NCBI RefSeq assembly: GCF_000698555.1
Contig: NZ_JFHE01000003.1
Coordinates: 186,001 to 250,000, forward strand
Reading direction: 5' to 3'
Length of the DNA: 64,000 nt
Origin: Caballeronia grimmiae
Lineage (GTDB): Bacteria > Pseudomonadota > Gammaproteobacteria > Burkholderiales > Burkholderiaceae
A program made the position numbers and the translations under genes. Numbering within the stretch: the first letter of the stretch is position 1; every line of letters begins with the position of its first letter. Shown here one piece after another: positions 40,768-49,755 of the stretch. Under the pieces are notes generated by a model. That model saw only the letters and a program-made list of their open reading frames with translations. It searched no databases and was not told where the DNA came from.

Positions 40768-43176
40768 TCAGCCGCCGCGCTCGTCGCTGAGCGCGGGATG
40801 CTTGCGCCCGCGCGCCGTCCGTCCGACCGGCCAGCCGCAGACGCCGAAGCGGTCGAGCAGGGCCTGCACGCCATCGGCGGGAACCGGACGGGAGAACAGG
40901 AAGCCTTGCGCTTCCACCGGCCCGAGCGCCGCCAGCCACGCGATCTGCTCTTCGCGCTCCGTGCCCTCGACGACGACAGTCAGCCCGAGCGAGCGCGCGA
41001 GATTCACGATCGCCGATACCATCACGCAGACGCTGCGGTCTTCGGGAATCGCCTGGATGAACGAGCGATCGACCTTCAGCGTATCGACCGAAAAGCGGTT
41101 CAGATACGACAGCGACGAATATCCGGTGCCGAAGTCATCGAGCGCGATGCGCACGCCCAGCCGCTTCAGCGCAACGATCTTCTCCTCCACCAGCTCCGGA
41201 TATTCGACCATCACGGTCTCGGTGATCTCGAGTTCGAGCTTGTCGGGCGGAATGCCGCTCGACGTGATCGCGCGCGCGACCGTCTCCAGCAGATCGCCGC
41301 GCCAGAACTGCACCGCCGAAATGTTCACCGCGAGCGACAGCCCCGAATAACCCTCGCGCTGCCATTGGGCGAGTTGCGCGCACGCGGTATGAATCACGAA
41401 ATCGCCGACCGCGACGATCAGCCCCGTCGATTCCGCCACCGGAATGAACTCGATGGCCGGTATCAGTCCGTGCTGCGGATGGTTCCAGCGCACGAGCGCC
41501 TCGAATCCCGTGATGCAGCGGCGCGCCAGATCGATCTTCGGCTGATACACGAGGAACAGCTGCTCCTCCGTCAGCGCGACGCGCAGTTGCTGCTCCCACT
41601 TCATCAGGTGATCCGCGCGATGCGACAACTGCGGCGAATAGAACTGATAGCAGTTCTTGCCCGCGTCCTTGGCGCTGTACATGGCGAGGTCCGCTTTCTT
41701 CAACAGGTCGATTTCACTTTCGTTCGACACGGAAAACAGCGCAATGCCGATGCTCGCATGCAGCACGAACGCGCTGCCGCGCACGTCGAAGGGCGTCGCG
41801 AACATCGTTGCGATGTCGTTGGCGAGGGTGACGGCGCGCTGCTCGACATCGTCCCCCTTGACGACGACCACGAACTCGTCACCGCCGATGCGCGACAAGG
41901 TCCCGCTGTTGCCCACCGTCTCCGCGAGCCGCGAGGCGGTCATCTGCAACACGATGTCGCCGGCGTTGTGGCCGAGCGTGTCGTTGACGGTCTTGAAGTT
42001 GTCGAGGTCGATGAACAGCAGCGCGAGCCGCCCGATGTTCTCGGTCTGCGCCACGTCCTGCCGCAACGCGCGCAGCGTCGAATAGCGGTTGCGCAGGCCG
42101 GTGAGCAAGTCGTATTCGACGAGATGCGTCATCTCGCGTTCGCGGCCGAGCAGCTTGCCGATCAGGCCGGTCGCGACCGCGAAGAAGCCGAGCATCGCGA
42201 GGGAAATGAAGCTCGCCATCAGCAGATAGACGTTGCGCGTGTGGTGATAGTCGGCGAACTCCTCGCGCTCCGACAAACCGACGAGCACGCCGAGCGGATA
42301 GCCGTCGATATGCCGGTACGACACGATGCGCTTCACGTGGTCGATCGGATCGACGTAAATGCCCGATGCGTGGCCCGAAGTGGGGTAGACGCCGCTCGCG
42401 CTGAATTCCGCCTGAGCGGGCGCCGCGTCGCTACTCGCGCTCCCTTTCGTGACGGCGCCGGGCGACGGGCGTTCGGTCAGCGTGCCGCCCGCGCTACGGG
42501 CGAGCACCGCGCCGTTGTCCGACACGACGGCGATCACGCCTTCGCGCCCGATCGACGCGACGTTGTAGAAGTCGTTGGTGAAGTAAGTCGGATCTTCGGA
42601 AACCACCACGACGCCCGCGAACGATCCGTCCGGATGATTGAGCCGCCGCGTGATTTGCAGCGTCCACTTGCCGGAGAGGCGTCCGTGCACCGGGCGGCTG
42701 ATGTAGAGCAGGTCGTCGTTGGAATGCACGTGCACCCTGAAGTGTTCGCGATCCGACAGGTCAATCGGCTTCGGCCGCCGGTCCGACGTATTCGCGACCA
42801 GCTTGCCGTTCGCGCCGATCAGCGAGACCTGCACGAGCGTATCGCTCTGCACGACGCCTTTGTCGACGGTGGCGGCGAGATCGAAGTCGCCCGGCGATTT
42901 CTCGTATTCGTACTTGACGAACCGCGTGATCTGATCGACCTGATGGATCGCCTTGATGGTGTGCTGTTCGAGCGCCGAAGAAAGAATGGCGGCGGAGGCT
43001 GTCGACTCATGCGTGGTCGCGTCGCGCTCGACCGACAGGCGCGCGAAGATCACCGCCCACAGCAAGCCGAGCACGAGCGTGCCGAGCACCGGAATCGCGA
43101 GCAGCGCGCGGCGCCGCCGGATGGCCGGGGCGCTCGCGCGGGAATCGGTTGCTGCGTGGGAGCGCGCACGCTTCAT
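40768..43176 (-). CDS. GGDEF-EAL cyclic di-GMP enzyme with periplasmic sensor
   Basis: 802 residues from ATG 43176 (MKRARSH). A membrane helix near 23-46 (ALLAIPVLGTLVLGLLWAVIF) is followed by a periplasmic PDC/dCACHE-like region to about 335, a second helix (NVYLLMASFISLAMLGFFAVATGLIG), a GGDEF domain with intact IGGDEFVVVV, and an EAL domain with GFEALVRW, LELEITETV and DDFGTGYSSLSYL. Both halves look active, so it may make or break cyclic di-GMP. No RxxD inhibitory site is seen before GGDEF. A GTG at 43203 lies inside a hairpin and was not used. Confidence 0.9.
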   Translation of the reverse strand: MKRARSHAATDSRASAPAIRRRRALLAIPVLGTLVLGLLWAVIFARLSVERDATTHESTASAAILSSALEQHTIKAIHQVDQITRFVKYEYEKSPGDFDLAATVDKGVVQSDTLVQVSLIGANGKLVANTSDRRPKPIDLSDREHFRVHVHSNDDLLYISRPVHGRLSGKWTLQITRRLNHPDGSFAGVVVVSEDPTYFTNDFYNVASIGREGVIAVVSDNGAVLARSAGGTLTERPSPGAVTKGSASSDAAPAQAEFSASGVYPTSGHASGIYVDPIDHVKRIVSYRHIDGYPLGVLVGLSEREEFADYHHTRNVYLLMASFISLAMLGFFAVATGLIGKLLGREREMTHLVEYDLLTGLRNRYSTLRALRQDVAQTENIGRLALLFIDLDNFKTVNDTLGHNAGDIVLQMTASRLAETVGNSGTLSRIGGDEFVVVVKGDDVEQRAVTLANDIATMFATPFDVRGSAFVLHASIGIALFSVSNESEIDLLKKADLAMYSAKDAGKNCYQFYSPQLSHRADHLMKWEQQLRVALTEEQLFLVYQPKIDLARRCITGFEALVRWNHPQHGLIPAIEFIPVAESTGLIVAVGDFVIHTACAQLAQWQREGYSGLSLAVNISAVQFWRGDLLETVARAITSSGIPPDKLELEITETVMVEYPELVEEKIVALKRLGVRIALDDFGTGYSSLSYLNRFSVDTLKVDRSFIQAIPEDRSVCVMVSAIVNLARSLGLTVVVEGTEREEQIAWLAALGPVEAQGFLFSRPVPADGVQALLDRFGVCGWPVGRTARGRKHPALSDERGG

Positions 43177-43190
43177 AAAGCGCCTGAGGT

Positions 43191-43222
43191 AAAAACGCCG
43201 CACGGCGCCCGCCGTGCCGGCG
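43191..43222 (-). promoter_or_regulatory. Terminator-like hairpin in the leader of the GGDEF-EAL gene
   Basis: Arms GCACGGC (43200-43206) and GCCGTGC (43211-43217), extended by CGCC/GGCG. On the minus strand five T follow at 43195-43191, then the start codon at 43176. It could be an attenuator of this gene or a distant terminator of the phzF-type gene upstream. Confidence 0.55.
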
Positions 43223-43522
43223 ACCGCGCGAAATGTAAAGGGTGATGCATGTGCTGAGGCGTTCCCCGAAACGGATCAATCGAGCGTAGTCTGCGCGCCT
43301 TGGGACCGGGAAACCTGATGCCGCGCCCATCCGGCTGGCGCGCTCGCGGGATTGCGTTCGGGTGATGACGCCTTGATTGTGCCGGTGGCGATTCATACCG
43401 ATCGCCGCCCGCCGCGCTTGTCATCCGGTCCCCAATGTTCGGATAGTACTGAAGGCGCACGAATTAAGGAAGGGCAACGGCGCGGCGTCGGGGTTTACGC
43501 CCTGCGCACGCAGGTCATTGTT
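43223..43522. other. Leader or intergenic region of about 300 bases
   Basis: It lies between the phzF-type gene stop and the GGDEF-EAL start. No gene. If the hairpin at 43191-43222 is an attenuator, this stretch would contain its sensing RNA. I looked for the cyclic di-GMP-I riboswitch core and did not find it. Confidence 0.4.
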
Positions 43523-44419
43523 TCAGAAGCGGAAAGTACCGTCGACGACCGTCACGGAATCGCCGCCGATCCATACCGGCGCGCCGTTCGCGCGATCGTC
43601 GTAGGCGATGCTGACGCGACCCTCGCGACCGAGAGCCGTGCCCTGACGCACCGTATAGGCATCGCCGGGGCGCTTGCCTTGCGCCGTCAGCAGCACGGCG
43701 AGCGCCGCGTTCGCGCTGCCGGTCACCGGGTCCTCGATGTTCTCCGCGCCGAGCAGCAACGTGCGCAGTTCGAACGTCGCGGGCGCGCCGCCGTCGTGCG
43801 GACCGTAGACGACGATTCCATGCGTGCCCACTTCCGCGACGAGCGCGGTGAGCGCCTGCCGCGCGGCGGGCGACAGCGTCATCGCAAGGCATTGCGCCGC
43901 GTCCCGCAAGCGGATGAGGAGCCACGGCACGCCATTGTCGACCGCGCAAGGCGGCGCGCTGAAGTCGATGGCCACGGGCGCGAGCGCATCGGCGAGACGC
44001 TTTTGCTGATCGTCGTCGAGCGGCGCGATGCGCGCGGGCGGCGCGGCGAACGCCCATTGCGCGTCGGCACGCTTCGCGAGCCTCACCAGCCCGACACCGC
44101 ACTCCTGCACGAGCGTGCCCGGCACCTTCGGCGCATAGCCGCTTTCGAGCAGCGCGTGCGCCGTGCCGAGCGTCGGATGCCCGGCGAAGGGAAGCTCCGT
44201 CGCCGTCGTGAAGATGCGCACGCGATAGTCGGCGCGCGGATCGGTCGGGCGCAGGATAAAGGTCGTCTCCGACAGATTCGTCCAGCGCGCGATGGCCTGC
44301 ATGCGCTCGGTCGTGAGATCGTCGGCGTCGAAGATCACGGCGAGCGGGTTGCCTCTGAACGGAACGGACGTGAAGACATCGACCTGTTTGAAGCGGACGG
44401 TGCGAGTGGATAAGGTCAT
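43523..44419 (-). CDS. PhzF-family isomerase
   Basis: 298 residues from ATG 44419. Diaminopimelate-epimerase-like fold in two halves. The PhzF catalytic glutamate is E51 in NLSETTFIL, and the substrate loops are FTSVPFRGNPLAV, ELPFAGHPTLGTAH and IEDPVTGSANAAL. PhzF acts in phenazine synthesis, but most relatives are uncharacterised isomerases. No phenazine genes are nearby. There is no good ribosome site, so the start is tentative. Confidence 0.88.
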   Translation of the reverse strand: MTLSTRTVRFKQVDVFTSVPFRGNPLAVIFDADDLTTERMQAIARWTNLSETTFILRPTDPRADYRVRIFTTATELPFAGHPTLGTAHALLESGYAPKVPGTLVQECGVGLVRLAKRADAQWAFAAPPARIAPLDDDQQKRLADALAPVAIDFSAPPCAVDNGVPWLLIRLRDAAQCLAMTLSPAARQALTALVAEVGTHGIVVYGPHDGGAPATFELRTLLLGAENIEDPVTGSANAALAVLLTAQGKRPGDAYTVRQGTALGREGRVSIAYDDRANGAPVWIGGDSVTVVDGTFRF

Positions 44420-44440
44420 GCGCGAGAAAGGGAGGGGTCG

Positions 44441-44473
44441 AAAAAAAACCCGACGCGCGGACACGTCGGGTTT
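44441..44473 (-). terminator. Terminator of the ridA-type gene
   Basis: Arms AAACCCGACG (44446-44455) and CGTCGGGTTT (44464-44473). On the minus strand the hairpin runs into eight T (44441-44448). Confidence 0.88.
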
Positions 44474-44496
44474 CGCTGGAATCGATGCAGCCGCGC

Positions 44497-44958
44497 TCAG
44501 CCCACTTCGGCGATCAGCTCGATTTCGACGCACGCGCCGAGCGGAATCTGCGCGACGCCGAATGCGGAGCGCGCGTGCTTGCCGGCATCGCCGAACACTT
44601 CCGCGATCAGTTCCGATGCGCCATTCGTCACGATGTGCTGCTCGGTGAAATCGGGCGTCGAGTTGACGAGGCTCATCACTTTCACGACGCGCTTCACGCG
44701 GTTCAGGTCGCCCGTGTGTGCATGCAGTGTCGCGATCAGGTCGATGGCCACGCTGCGCGCGGCGGCCTTGCCTTCTTCGGTCGCGATGTCCGCGCCGAGC
44801 TTGCCCGCGTGCACCTTGCCGTCCTTCTTCGCGATATGCCCCGACAGATAAACGGTGTTGCCGCTTTGCGCGCTCATCACGTAGGCGGCGGCCGGCGCGC
44901 CCGCGACGGGCAATTCGATGCCCAGTTCCTTCAGCTTGTCATACACGTTCGATGCCAT
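44497..44958 (-). CDS. RidA/YjgF-family protein
   Basis: 153 residues, AAGGAGCAACG before ATG 44958. The YjgF/RidA fold is seen in TVYLSGHIAKKDGKVHAGKLGADIATEEGKAAARSVAIDLIATLHAHTGDLNRVKRVVKVMSLVNSTPDFTEQ split over the core, and AFGVAQIPLGACVEIELIAEV at the end. The arginine that hydrolyses enamines in true RidA (in the R-x-A motif) appears shifted (HARSAFGV), so deaminase activity is likely but not certain. It sits 28 bases after an aminotransferase gene, which fits a role in removing reactive enamines from PLP enzymes. Confidence 0.88.
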   Translation of the reverse strand: MASNVYDKLKELGIELPVAGAPAAAYVMSAQSGNTVYLSGHIAKKDGKVHAGKLGADIATEEGKAAARSVAIDLIATLHAHTGDLNRVKRVVKVMSLVNSTPDFTEQHIVTNGASELIAEVFGDAGKHARSAFGVAQIPLGACVEIELIAEVG

Positions 44959-44986
44959 CGTTGCTCCTTGATTGCGTTGCAGAGAT

Positions 44987-46183
44987 TCAGAGGCTCGCGC
45001 GAATCAGCGCGCCGAGCTTCGCGACGCCTTCGTCGATCGTCGCGGGCGGCACCGTGACGAAGGAAAGGCGCATCGTGTTGTGTTCGGCATGATTCGCGAA
45101 GAAAGGGCCGCCCGGCACGAAGGCCACGTTCTGCGCGATGGATTGCTCGAGCAGCTTCATCGAATCGATCTGCTGCGGCAGCTTGACCCATACGAACATG
45201 CCGCCTTCCGGCCGGTTCCATTCGACGCCCGCCGGCATGTGACGTTCCAGCGCCGCGAGCATCGCCGCGCATTGATCGCGATACAGCGCGCGGATGGTCG
45301 GCACGTGCTCGTCGAGAAAGCCGTCCTTCACGACTTCATGCACGATGCGCTGCGTGATGCTCGGCGTGTGCAGGTCGGTGGCCTGCTTCGCCTGCACGAG
45401 CTTGAAGTGCAATTCCTCGGGCGCGATGATGTAGCCCACGCGCAAGCCCGGCGCGAGCACCTTCGAGAACGAGCCGAGATGCACGATGTGATCGGGCGCC
45501 ATCGAGAGTAGCGTCGGAAGCGGGGCGCCGGCGTAGTCGAGCGCGCCGTAGGGATCGTCTTCGATGACGGGGAACGCGGCTTCGTTTGCGAACGTGGCGA
45601 GTGCGCGGCGGCGTTCGAGCGGCAGGCGCCGGCCCGTCGGATTCTGAAAATTCGGCTGCGCGTACAGCAGGCGCGCGTTCGCGACGAGCGCGGCATCGAG
45701 CCGCTCGGGAATCAGGCCGGATTCGTCCGTCGGCACCTGCACGTAAGTGGGCTCGAACATCGAGAACGATTGCAGCGCGCCGAGATAGGTCGGCGTTTCG
45801 ACGAGGACACGGCTGCCCGGATCGACGAGCACCTTGCCGAGCAGATCGAGCGCCTGCTGCGAGCCGGTCGTGATGAGCACTTGCGTCGGGCGGATCGTCG
45901 CGCCGTTCACCGAATAGCGCGCGGCCACCCACTCGCGCAGCGGCATGAAGCCTTCGGTCGCGCTGTACTGGAGCGCCGCTGCCGGTTGGTCGCGGAGGAT
46001 GCGCTCGGACGCGTGGCGCATCTGCTCGACGGGAAACGTCGCCGGCGAAGGCAGCCCGCCCGCGAAAGAAATGACTTCGGGCCGTTCCGTGACCTTGAGG
46101 ATTTCACGAATCGCCGAACTGGTGAGCTTGCGGGCGCGTTCGGAAAGTTGCCACGGCGTGGCGCGGAGATCGGCTTGATTCAT
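44987..46183 (-). CDS. PLP-dependent aminotransferase, class I/II
   Basis: 398 residues. Fold-type I enzyme with the PLP lysine K241 in LGSFSKVLAPGLRVGY, the conserved N/D region QPNFQNPTG near 177-185, D209/D210 with Y212 in VIEDDPYGAL, and the substrate arginine near MRLSFVT. It is closest in pattern to the 2-aminoadipate/aromatic (LysN-like) aminotransferases that resemble MocR C-domains. It heads the RidA-type gene in a likely operon; the EamA gene lies 90 bases upstream in the same direction. Confidence 0.92.
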   Translation of the reverse strand: MNQADLRATPWQLSERARKLTSSAIREILKVTERPEVISFAGGLPSPATFPVEQMRHASERILRDQPAAALQYSATEGFMPLREWVAARYSVNGATIRPTQVLITTGSQQALDLLGKVLVDPGSRVLVETPTYLGALQSFSMFEPTYVQVPTDESGLIPERLDAALVANARLLYAQPNFQNPTGRRLPLERRRALATFANEAAFPVIEDDPYGALDYAGAPLPTLLSMAPDHIVHLGSFSKVLAPGLRVGYIIAPEELHFKLVQAKQATDLHTPSITQRIVHEVVKDGFLDEHVPTIRALYRDQCAAMLAALERHMPAGVEWNRPEGGMFVWVKLPQQIDSMKLLEQSIAQNVAFVPGGPFFANHAEHNTMRLSFVTVPPATIDEGVAKLGALIRASL

Positions 46184-46273
46184 GAAGTGCCTCGGTTGTC
46201 TCTGGGTTTGGTTCTGGGTATCGCGTGACGAGGGACGCGCAAACAGCGATTATCGCCCGGGCGCGTCACTGCG

Positions 46274-47218
46274 TCACTTGGCGTGGCGGGCAGCCGTCAC
46301 CGGATGCGCTGCCGGCGTCGCGACCGCTGCCGGCGCGGCGCGCACCGCCGTCTTGCGGCCCAGCACGACGGTCACGATGACGGCCGCCGCATACAGCCAC
46401 GTCGACGCGCTCACGTGCTCGCCGAAGAAGAGCGCGGAGAGCGCCATTGTGAAGAAGATCTGCAGCAGTTGCACCTGGCCGACGCGGGCGATGCCGCCCA
46501 TCGCAAGGCCCGCGTACCACGCGAAGAAACCGATGAACTGCGAGAAGAGCGTCACGTAGCCGAACGCGAGCCAGGTGCGCAGAGCGAGCGGCTCCGGATG
46601 CGCCGCATGATGCGCCCACGCGAGCCAGCCGACCGGCAGCAGCAGAAACGGCGCCGACAGCACAAGCGCCCAGCAGATGACCTGCCAGCCGCCCATCTGA
46701 CGCGCGAGCCGCGCGCCTTCCGCATAACCGAGCGCGCCGATGCCGACCGCGACGAGCATCAGCAGGTCGCCCGCCTGAAGACCGCCGCCGCCCGCCTGCA
46801 ACGCGAACGCGACGACGATCGCGCTGCCCGCCACCGCGCTTGCCCAGAAGGCCTTCGACGGCCGTTCGTGCGAAAGCCACGCGGCATAGATCGCGACGCA
46901 CAGCGGCTGCAGGCCGTTGACTACCGCGCCGTGCGAGGCGGGGACGGTTTTCATCGCCCAGGCGGAAAACACCGGGAACGCGATGATCACGCCCAGCGCG
47001 ACTACGCCCAGGCTCTTGACTTGCGGCCACGTCGGCAGCTTTTCGCGACGCCACGCGAGCAGCAGCGCCGCCGGAATCGCCGCGACAAGCGCACGCCCGA
47101 GGCCGTTCAAAAGCGGATGCACTTCCTGCACGACGATGCGCGTCATCGGCAGCGTCAGGCTGAAAATGACGACGCCGATCAGGCCAAGCAGCATGCCTTC
47201 GGTTTCGCAGGTCTTCAT
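46274..47218 (-). CDS. EamA/DMT-family transporter
   Basis: 314 residues, AAAAGGAGACG before ATG 47218. Ten membrane helices in two EamA repeats (LLGLIGVVIFSLTLPMTRIVV and on; AGDLLMLVAVGIGALGYAEGARL and on), with FNGLGRALVAA-like and VNGLQPLCVAIYAAW signatures. Probably an amino-acid or metabolite exporter. Its place between a MocR-adjacent gene and an aminotransferase suggests an amino-acid-related substrate. The C-terminus is alanine-rich. Confidence 0.9.
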   Translation of the reverse strand: MKTCETEGMLLGLIGVVIFSLTLPMTRIVVQEVHPLLNGLGRALVAAIPAALLLAWRREKLPTWPQVKSLGVVALGVIIAFPVFSAWAMKTVPASHGAVVNGLQPLCVAIYAAWLSHERPSKAFWASAVAGSAIVVAFALQAGGGGLQAGDLLMLVAVGIGALGYAEGARLARQMGGWQVICWALVLSAPFLLLPVGWLAWAHHAAHPEPLALRTWLAFGYVTLFSQFIGFFAWYAGLAMGGIARVGQVQLLQIFFTMALSALFFGEHVSASTWLYAAAVIVTVVLGRKTAVRAAPAAVATPAAHPVTAARHAK

Positions 47219-47256
47219 GGTGCGGCGTCTCCTTTTTATTGCAGCGCGCCGGGCGC

Positions 47257-48072
47257 TCAGTCGGGTGTGTCGTGTGAAAGCGGCAGTTCGGGTTCCGCCT
47301 GCGCATCCTCGATTTTCTTGCTCTTGACGCGGCGGCGCTTGGCGACGTCCTGCTGCGCGCGCCGCGCGGCTTCGGCGGCTTCCGCCGCTTCGCCGAGCGT
47401 CAGCGTCGAGCCGTCCGGCAGTTCGAATTCCGCGACGAGCACCGGCGCGCCGGCCGTCGATTCGACGCGCATCAGATGCGACGCTCCGAGCCACGCAAGC
47501 TGTTCCGCGATGACATCCGCGTTCGGATGGAAGCCCGTCAGTGCGCGCAGCGCGATGCCGGTGGCGGGAAGCGCATCGCCCGGATGGCGCGGCGTGTCCC
47601 ACTGAATCAGTGACGGCAGCACGCCATCGCCGGCGGCCTGCCATGCGGGGAACGCGCCGTCGTCGGGAACGGTGAGATTCCAGGTATTGCCGCCGCGCGA
47701 CATCGCCACGACCGGCGCGATGCGCTCCGGATACTGCTCGCGCCAGCGCGTGAGCGACTTCGGCCGGTCCACGCGCGCGACCCAGTGGACGAGTTGCGGG
47801 CCGCTCGCGAGGCGTTCCTGCATCGCGGGATCGTCGAGCGCGAAGAGGCGGGGACGAGGCGCTTCGCGCGGCGCGGCGGCCGGATCGGCGGCGATCACTT
47901 CGACGTATGCGCCGCCCCACAGGCCAAGCAGCCGATTGTGCGTGCCCATCAGCGGATGCGCGCCGCCGGGCTCGGACTCGACCCCGAACTTCGCGGCGAC
48001 GAACTGCGCGCCTTCGTCCAGCGTGCGCGCGGCGATCACGAGATGGTCAAGTTTTAGCGGATGAGCGGTCAT
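47257..48072 (-). CDS. VOC-superfamily (glyoxalase-like) protein
   Basis: 271 residues from ATG 48072. The N-terminal glyoxalase-like module begins LDHLVIAARTLDEGAQFVAAKFG and continues with HNRLLGLWGGAYVEVIAADP; a second half (WNLTVPDDGAFPAW, LPSLIQWDTP) resembles the Glyoxalase_3 type. An extra Lys/Arg-rich C-terminal tail (RRAQQDVAKRRRVKSKK) is unusual. It is divergent from the MocR gene and in the same direction as the EamA gene 38 bases later, so it probably heads the operon controlled by MocR. Confidence 0.85.
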   Translation of the reverse strand: MTAHPLKLDHLVIAARTLDEGAQFVAAKFGVESEPGGAHPLMGTHNRLLGLWGGAYVEVIAADPAAAPREAPRPRLFALDDPAMQERLASGPQLVHWVARVDRPKSLTRWREQYPERIAPVVAMSRGGNTWNLTVPDDGAFPAWQAAGDGVLPSLIQWDTPRHPGDALPATGIALRALTGFHPNADVIAEQLAWLGASHLMRVESTAGAPVLVAEFELPDGSTLTLGEAAEAAEAARRAQQDVAKRRRVKSKKIEDAQAEPELPLSHDTPD

Positions 48073-48163
48073 GGTCAACGGATGGAGCGAAGTCGGGGCG
48101 TTAGCATAACCGTTCGCCAACCGGGGCGAGAAGCCTTGCCGTCCGGTCGCCGGAACGGAAAAT

Positions 48164-48217
48164 GTAACGGTAATGACCAGAACAGTAACGGTACAATCGG
48201 CCAGATTGGATTCGGTA
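48164..48217. promoter_or_regulatory. Direct repeats in the mocR/VOC divergent region
   Basis: GTAACGGTA occurs at 48164-48172 and 48185-48193, exactly 21 bases apart, two helical turns. CGGTACA recurs at 48189-48195 and 48213-48219. MocR-type regulators commonly bind spaced direct repeats, so this is the likely operator of both divergent genes. Confidence 0.6.
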
Positions 48218-48273
48218 CAGTTCGTCAGCCGACGACGTCTGCACTGCTCATCAGGAACCCGCGAGGAACCGCC

Positions 48274-49755
48274 ATGTCCGTCCCGCTCGATCTGATTCCC
48301 GCCCCGCACGACGCCACGCAACTCACGCTCGTCGATCAACTGGTTCAATGGGGCCGGCGGCGTATCGACGAACGCGTGTTTCGCCCCGGCATGCGCATGC
48401 CGTCGATCCGCAAGCTCGCCGTCGACAAGGGCGTGTCGCGCTTCACCGTCGTCGAAGCGTATGAGCGGCTCGTCGCGCACGGCTATCTCGACTCGCGGCG
48501 CGGCTCGGGCTTCTACGTGCGCGACCGTATCGTGTCGGCGTCGCCGGCGGCGGGCGTGGCGGCGCAGAGCGAACCGGTGCAGAGCGCCATCGACGTCGTC
48601 TGGCTGCTGCGCAACATGCTGCATACGGCGAGTCCGGAAAAGGGACCGGGCCTCGGCTATCTGCCGGGCCGCTGGCTCGACGGCGAACTCATCACGAATG
48701 CGCTGCGCTCGATGAGCCGGCTTTCCGGCGCGCAGATGCTCGGCTTAGGCACGCCGCAAGGGTTCCTGCCGCTGCGCCAGCAATTGCAGACGCGGCTCGC
48801 GGAACTGGAGATCGGCGCGTCGGAGCAGCAGTTGGTGCTCGTGTCGGGCATCACGCAGGCCATCGACCTGATCGCGCGACTTTACGTTAAGCCGGGCGAC
48901 GCGGTGATCGTCGGCGATCCGGCGTGGTTTCAGATGTTCGGGCGCTTCGCGTCGCAGGGCGCGCGGCTCGTCGGCATGCCGTACACGCCCGATGGTCCCG
49001 ATCTCGACGCCCTCGAAACGCTCGTCGCGACGTGGCGGCCGAAGATGCTCATCATCAATTCGGTGCTGCACAATCCGACCGGCACGTCGCTGACGGCCGC
49101 GCAGGCGTTCCGCATCCTGCAACTCGCGCAGCAGTACGATTTCATCGTCGTGGAGGACGATGTCTACGGCGATCTCTGCCCGACCGGTTATCCCGCGACG
49201 CGCCTGGCATCGCTCGATCAACTGAAGCGCGTGATCTTTCTCGGCAGTTTCTCGAAGACGCTGGCGGCGAATCTCCGCGTGGGCTATATCGCGGCATCGG
49301 CGGACGTGGCGAAGGCGCTCGCCGACCAGAAGATGCTCGTCGGCATGACGAGTCCGGAGCTGAACGAGCGCGTCGTCTACAAGGTGCTGACCGAGGGACA
49401 TTACCGGCGGCACGTCGAGCGCTTGCGCGGGCGGCTCGACGGCGTGCGCGACAAGACCGCGCGCATGCTGGAAAGGACCGGCCTGAGGCTGTTCACGACG
49501 CCCGACGCGGGCATGTTCCTATGGGCCGATGCAGGCGTCGATTCCGAAGGCCTCGCGGCGGCGGGTCACGAAGCCGGCTTTCTGCTGACGCCCGGCAGCC
49601 TGTTTTCGCCGCAGCAGTCGCCGACGACGTGGATGCGCTTCAATATCGCCAATTGCGGCGATCCGGCGCTGCCCGGGCTCATCTCGAGCCATCTGGAGAA
49701 AGTCGCGCGGCGCGGCGTTTCGGCAGATGACGGCGATCGGACGGCGCGTCGATGA
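48274..49755 (+). CDS. MocR-family regulator (GntR HTH plus aminotransferase domain)
   Basis: 493 residues, GAGGAACC before ATG 48274. An N-terminal GntR winged helix (RMPSIRKLAVDKGVSRFTVVEAYERLVAHGYLDSRRGSGFYV, about 40-85) is joined by a linker to a fold-type I aminotransferase-like domain with PLP lysine K328 in LGSFSKTLAANLRVGY. MocR proteins use PLP with an amino acid or amine as effector. It is divergent from the VOC-EamA-aminotransferase-RidA genes, its probable targets. Its 3' end overlaps the convergent metallopeptidase-like gene by 77 bases. Confidence 0.92.
   Translation: MSVPLDLIPAPHDATQLTLVDQLVQWGRRRIDERVFRPGMRMPSIRKLAVDKGVSRFTVVEAYERLVAHGYLDSRRGSGFYVRDRIVSASPAAGVAAQSEPVQSAIDVVWLLRNMLHTASPEKGPGLGYLPGRWLDGELITNALRSMSRLSGAQMLGLGTPQGFLPLRQQLQTRLAELEIGASEQQLVLVSGITQAIDLIARLYVKPGDAVIVGDPAWFQMFGRFASQGARLVGMPYTPDGPDLDALETLVATWRPKMLIINSVLHNPTGTSLTAAQAFRILQLAQQYDFIVVEDDVYGDLCPTGYPATRLASLDQLKRVIFLGSFSKTLAANLRVGYIAASADVAKALADQKMLVGMTSPELNERVVYKVLTEGHYRRHVERLRGRLDGVRDKTARMLERTGLRLFTTPDAGMFLWADAGVDSEGLAAAGHEAGFLLTPGSLFSPQQSPTTWMRFNIANCGDPALPGLISSHLEKVARRGVSADDGDRTARR

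Noticed and set aside
40645-43245. Plus-strand frame of 866 codons under the GGDEF-EAL gene
   Set aside because: Arg/Ala/His-rich shadow frame without domains.
43223-43522. Cyclic di-GMP-I riboswitch before the GGDEF-EAL gene
   Set aside because: An AGGGC-TAAACC-like string exists, but the conserved GGGACGCAAAGCC core and the tetraloop receptor are missing.
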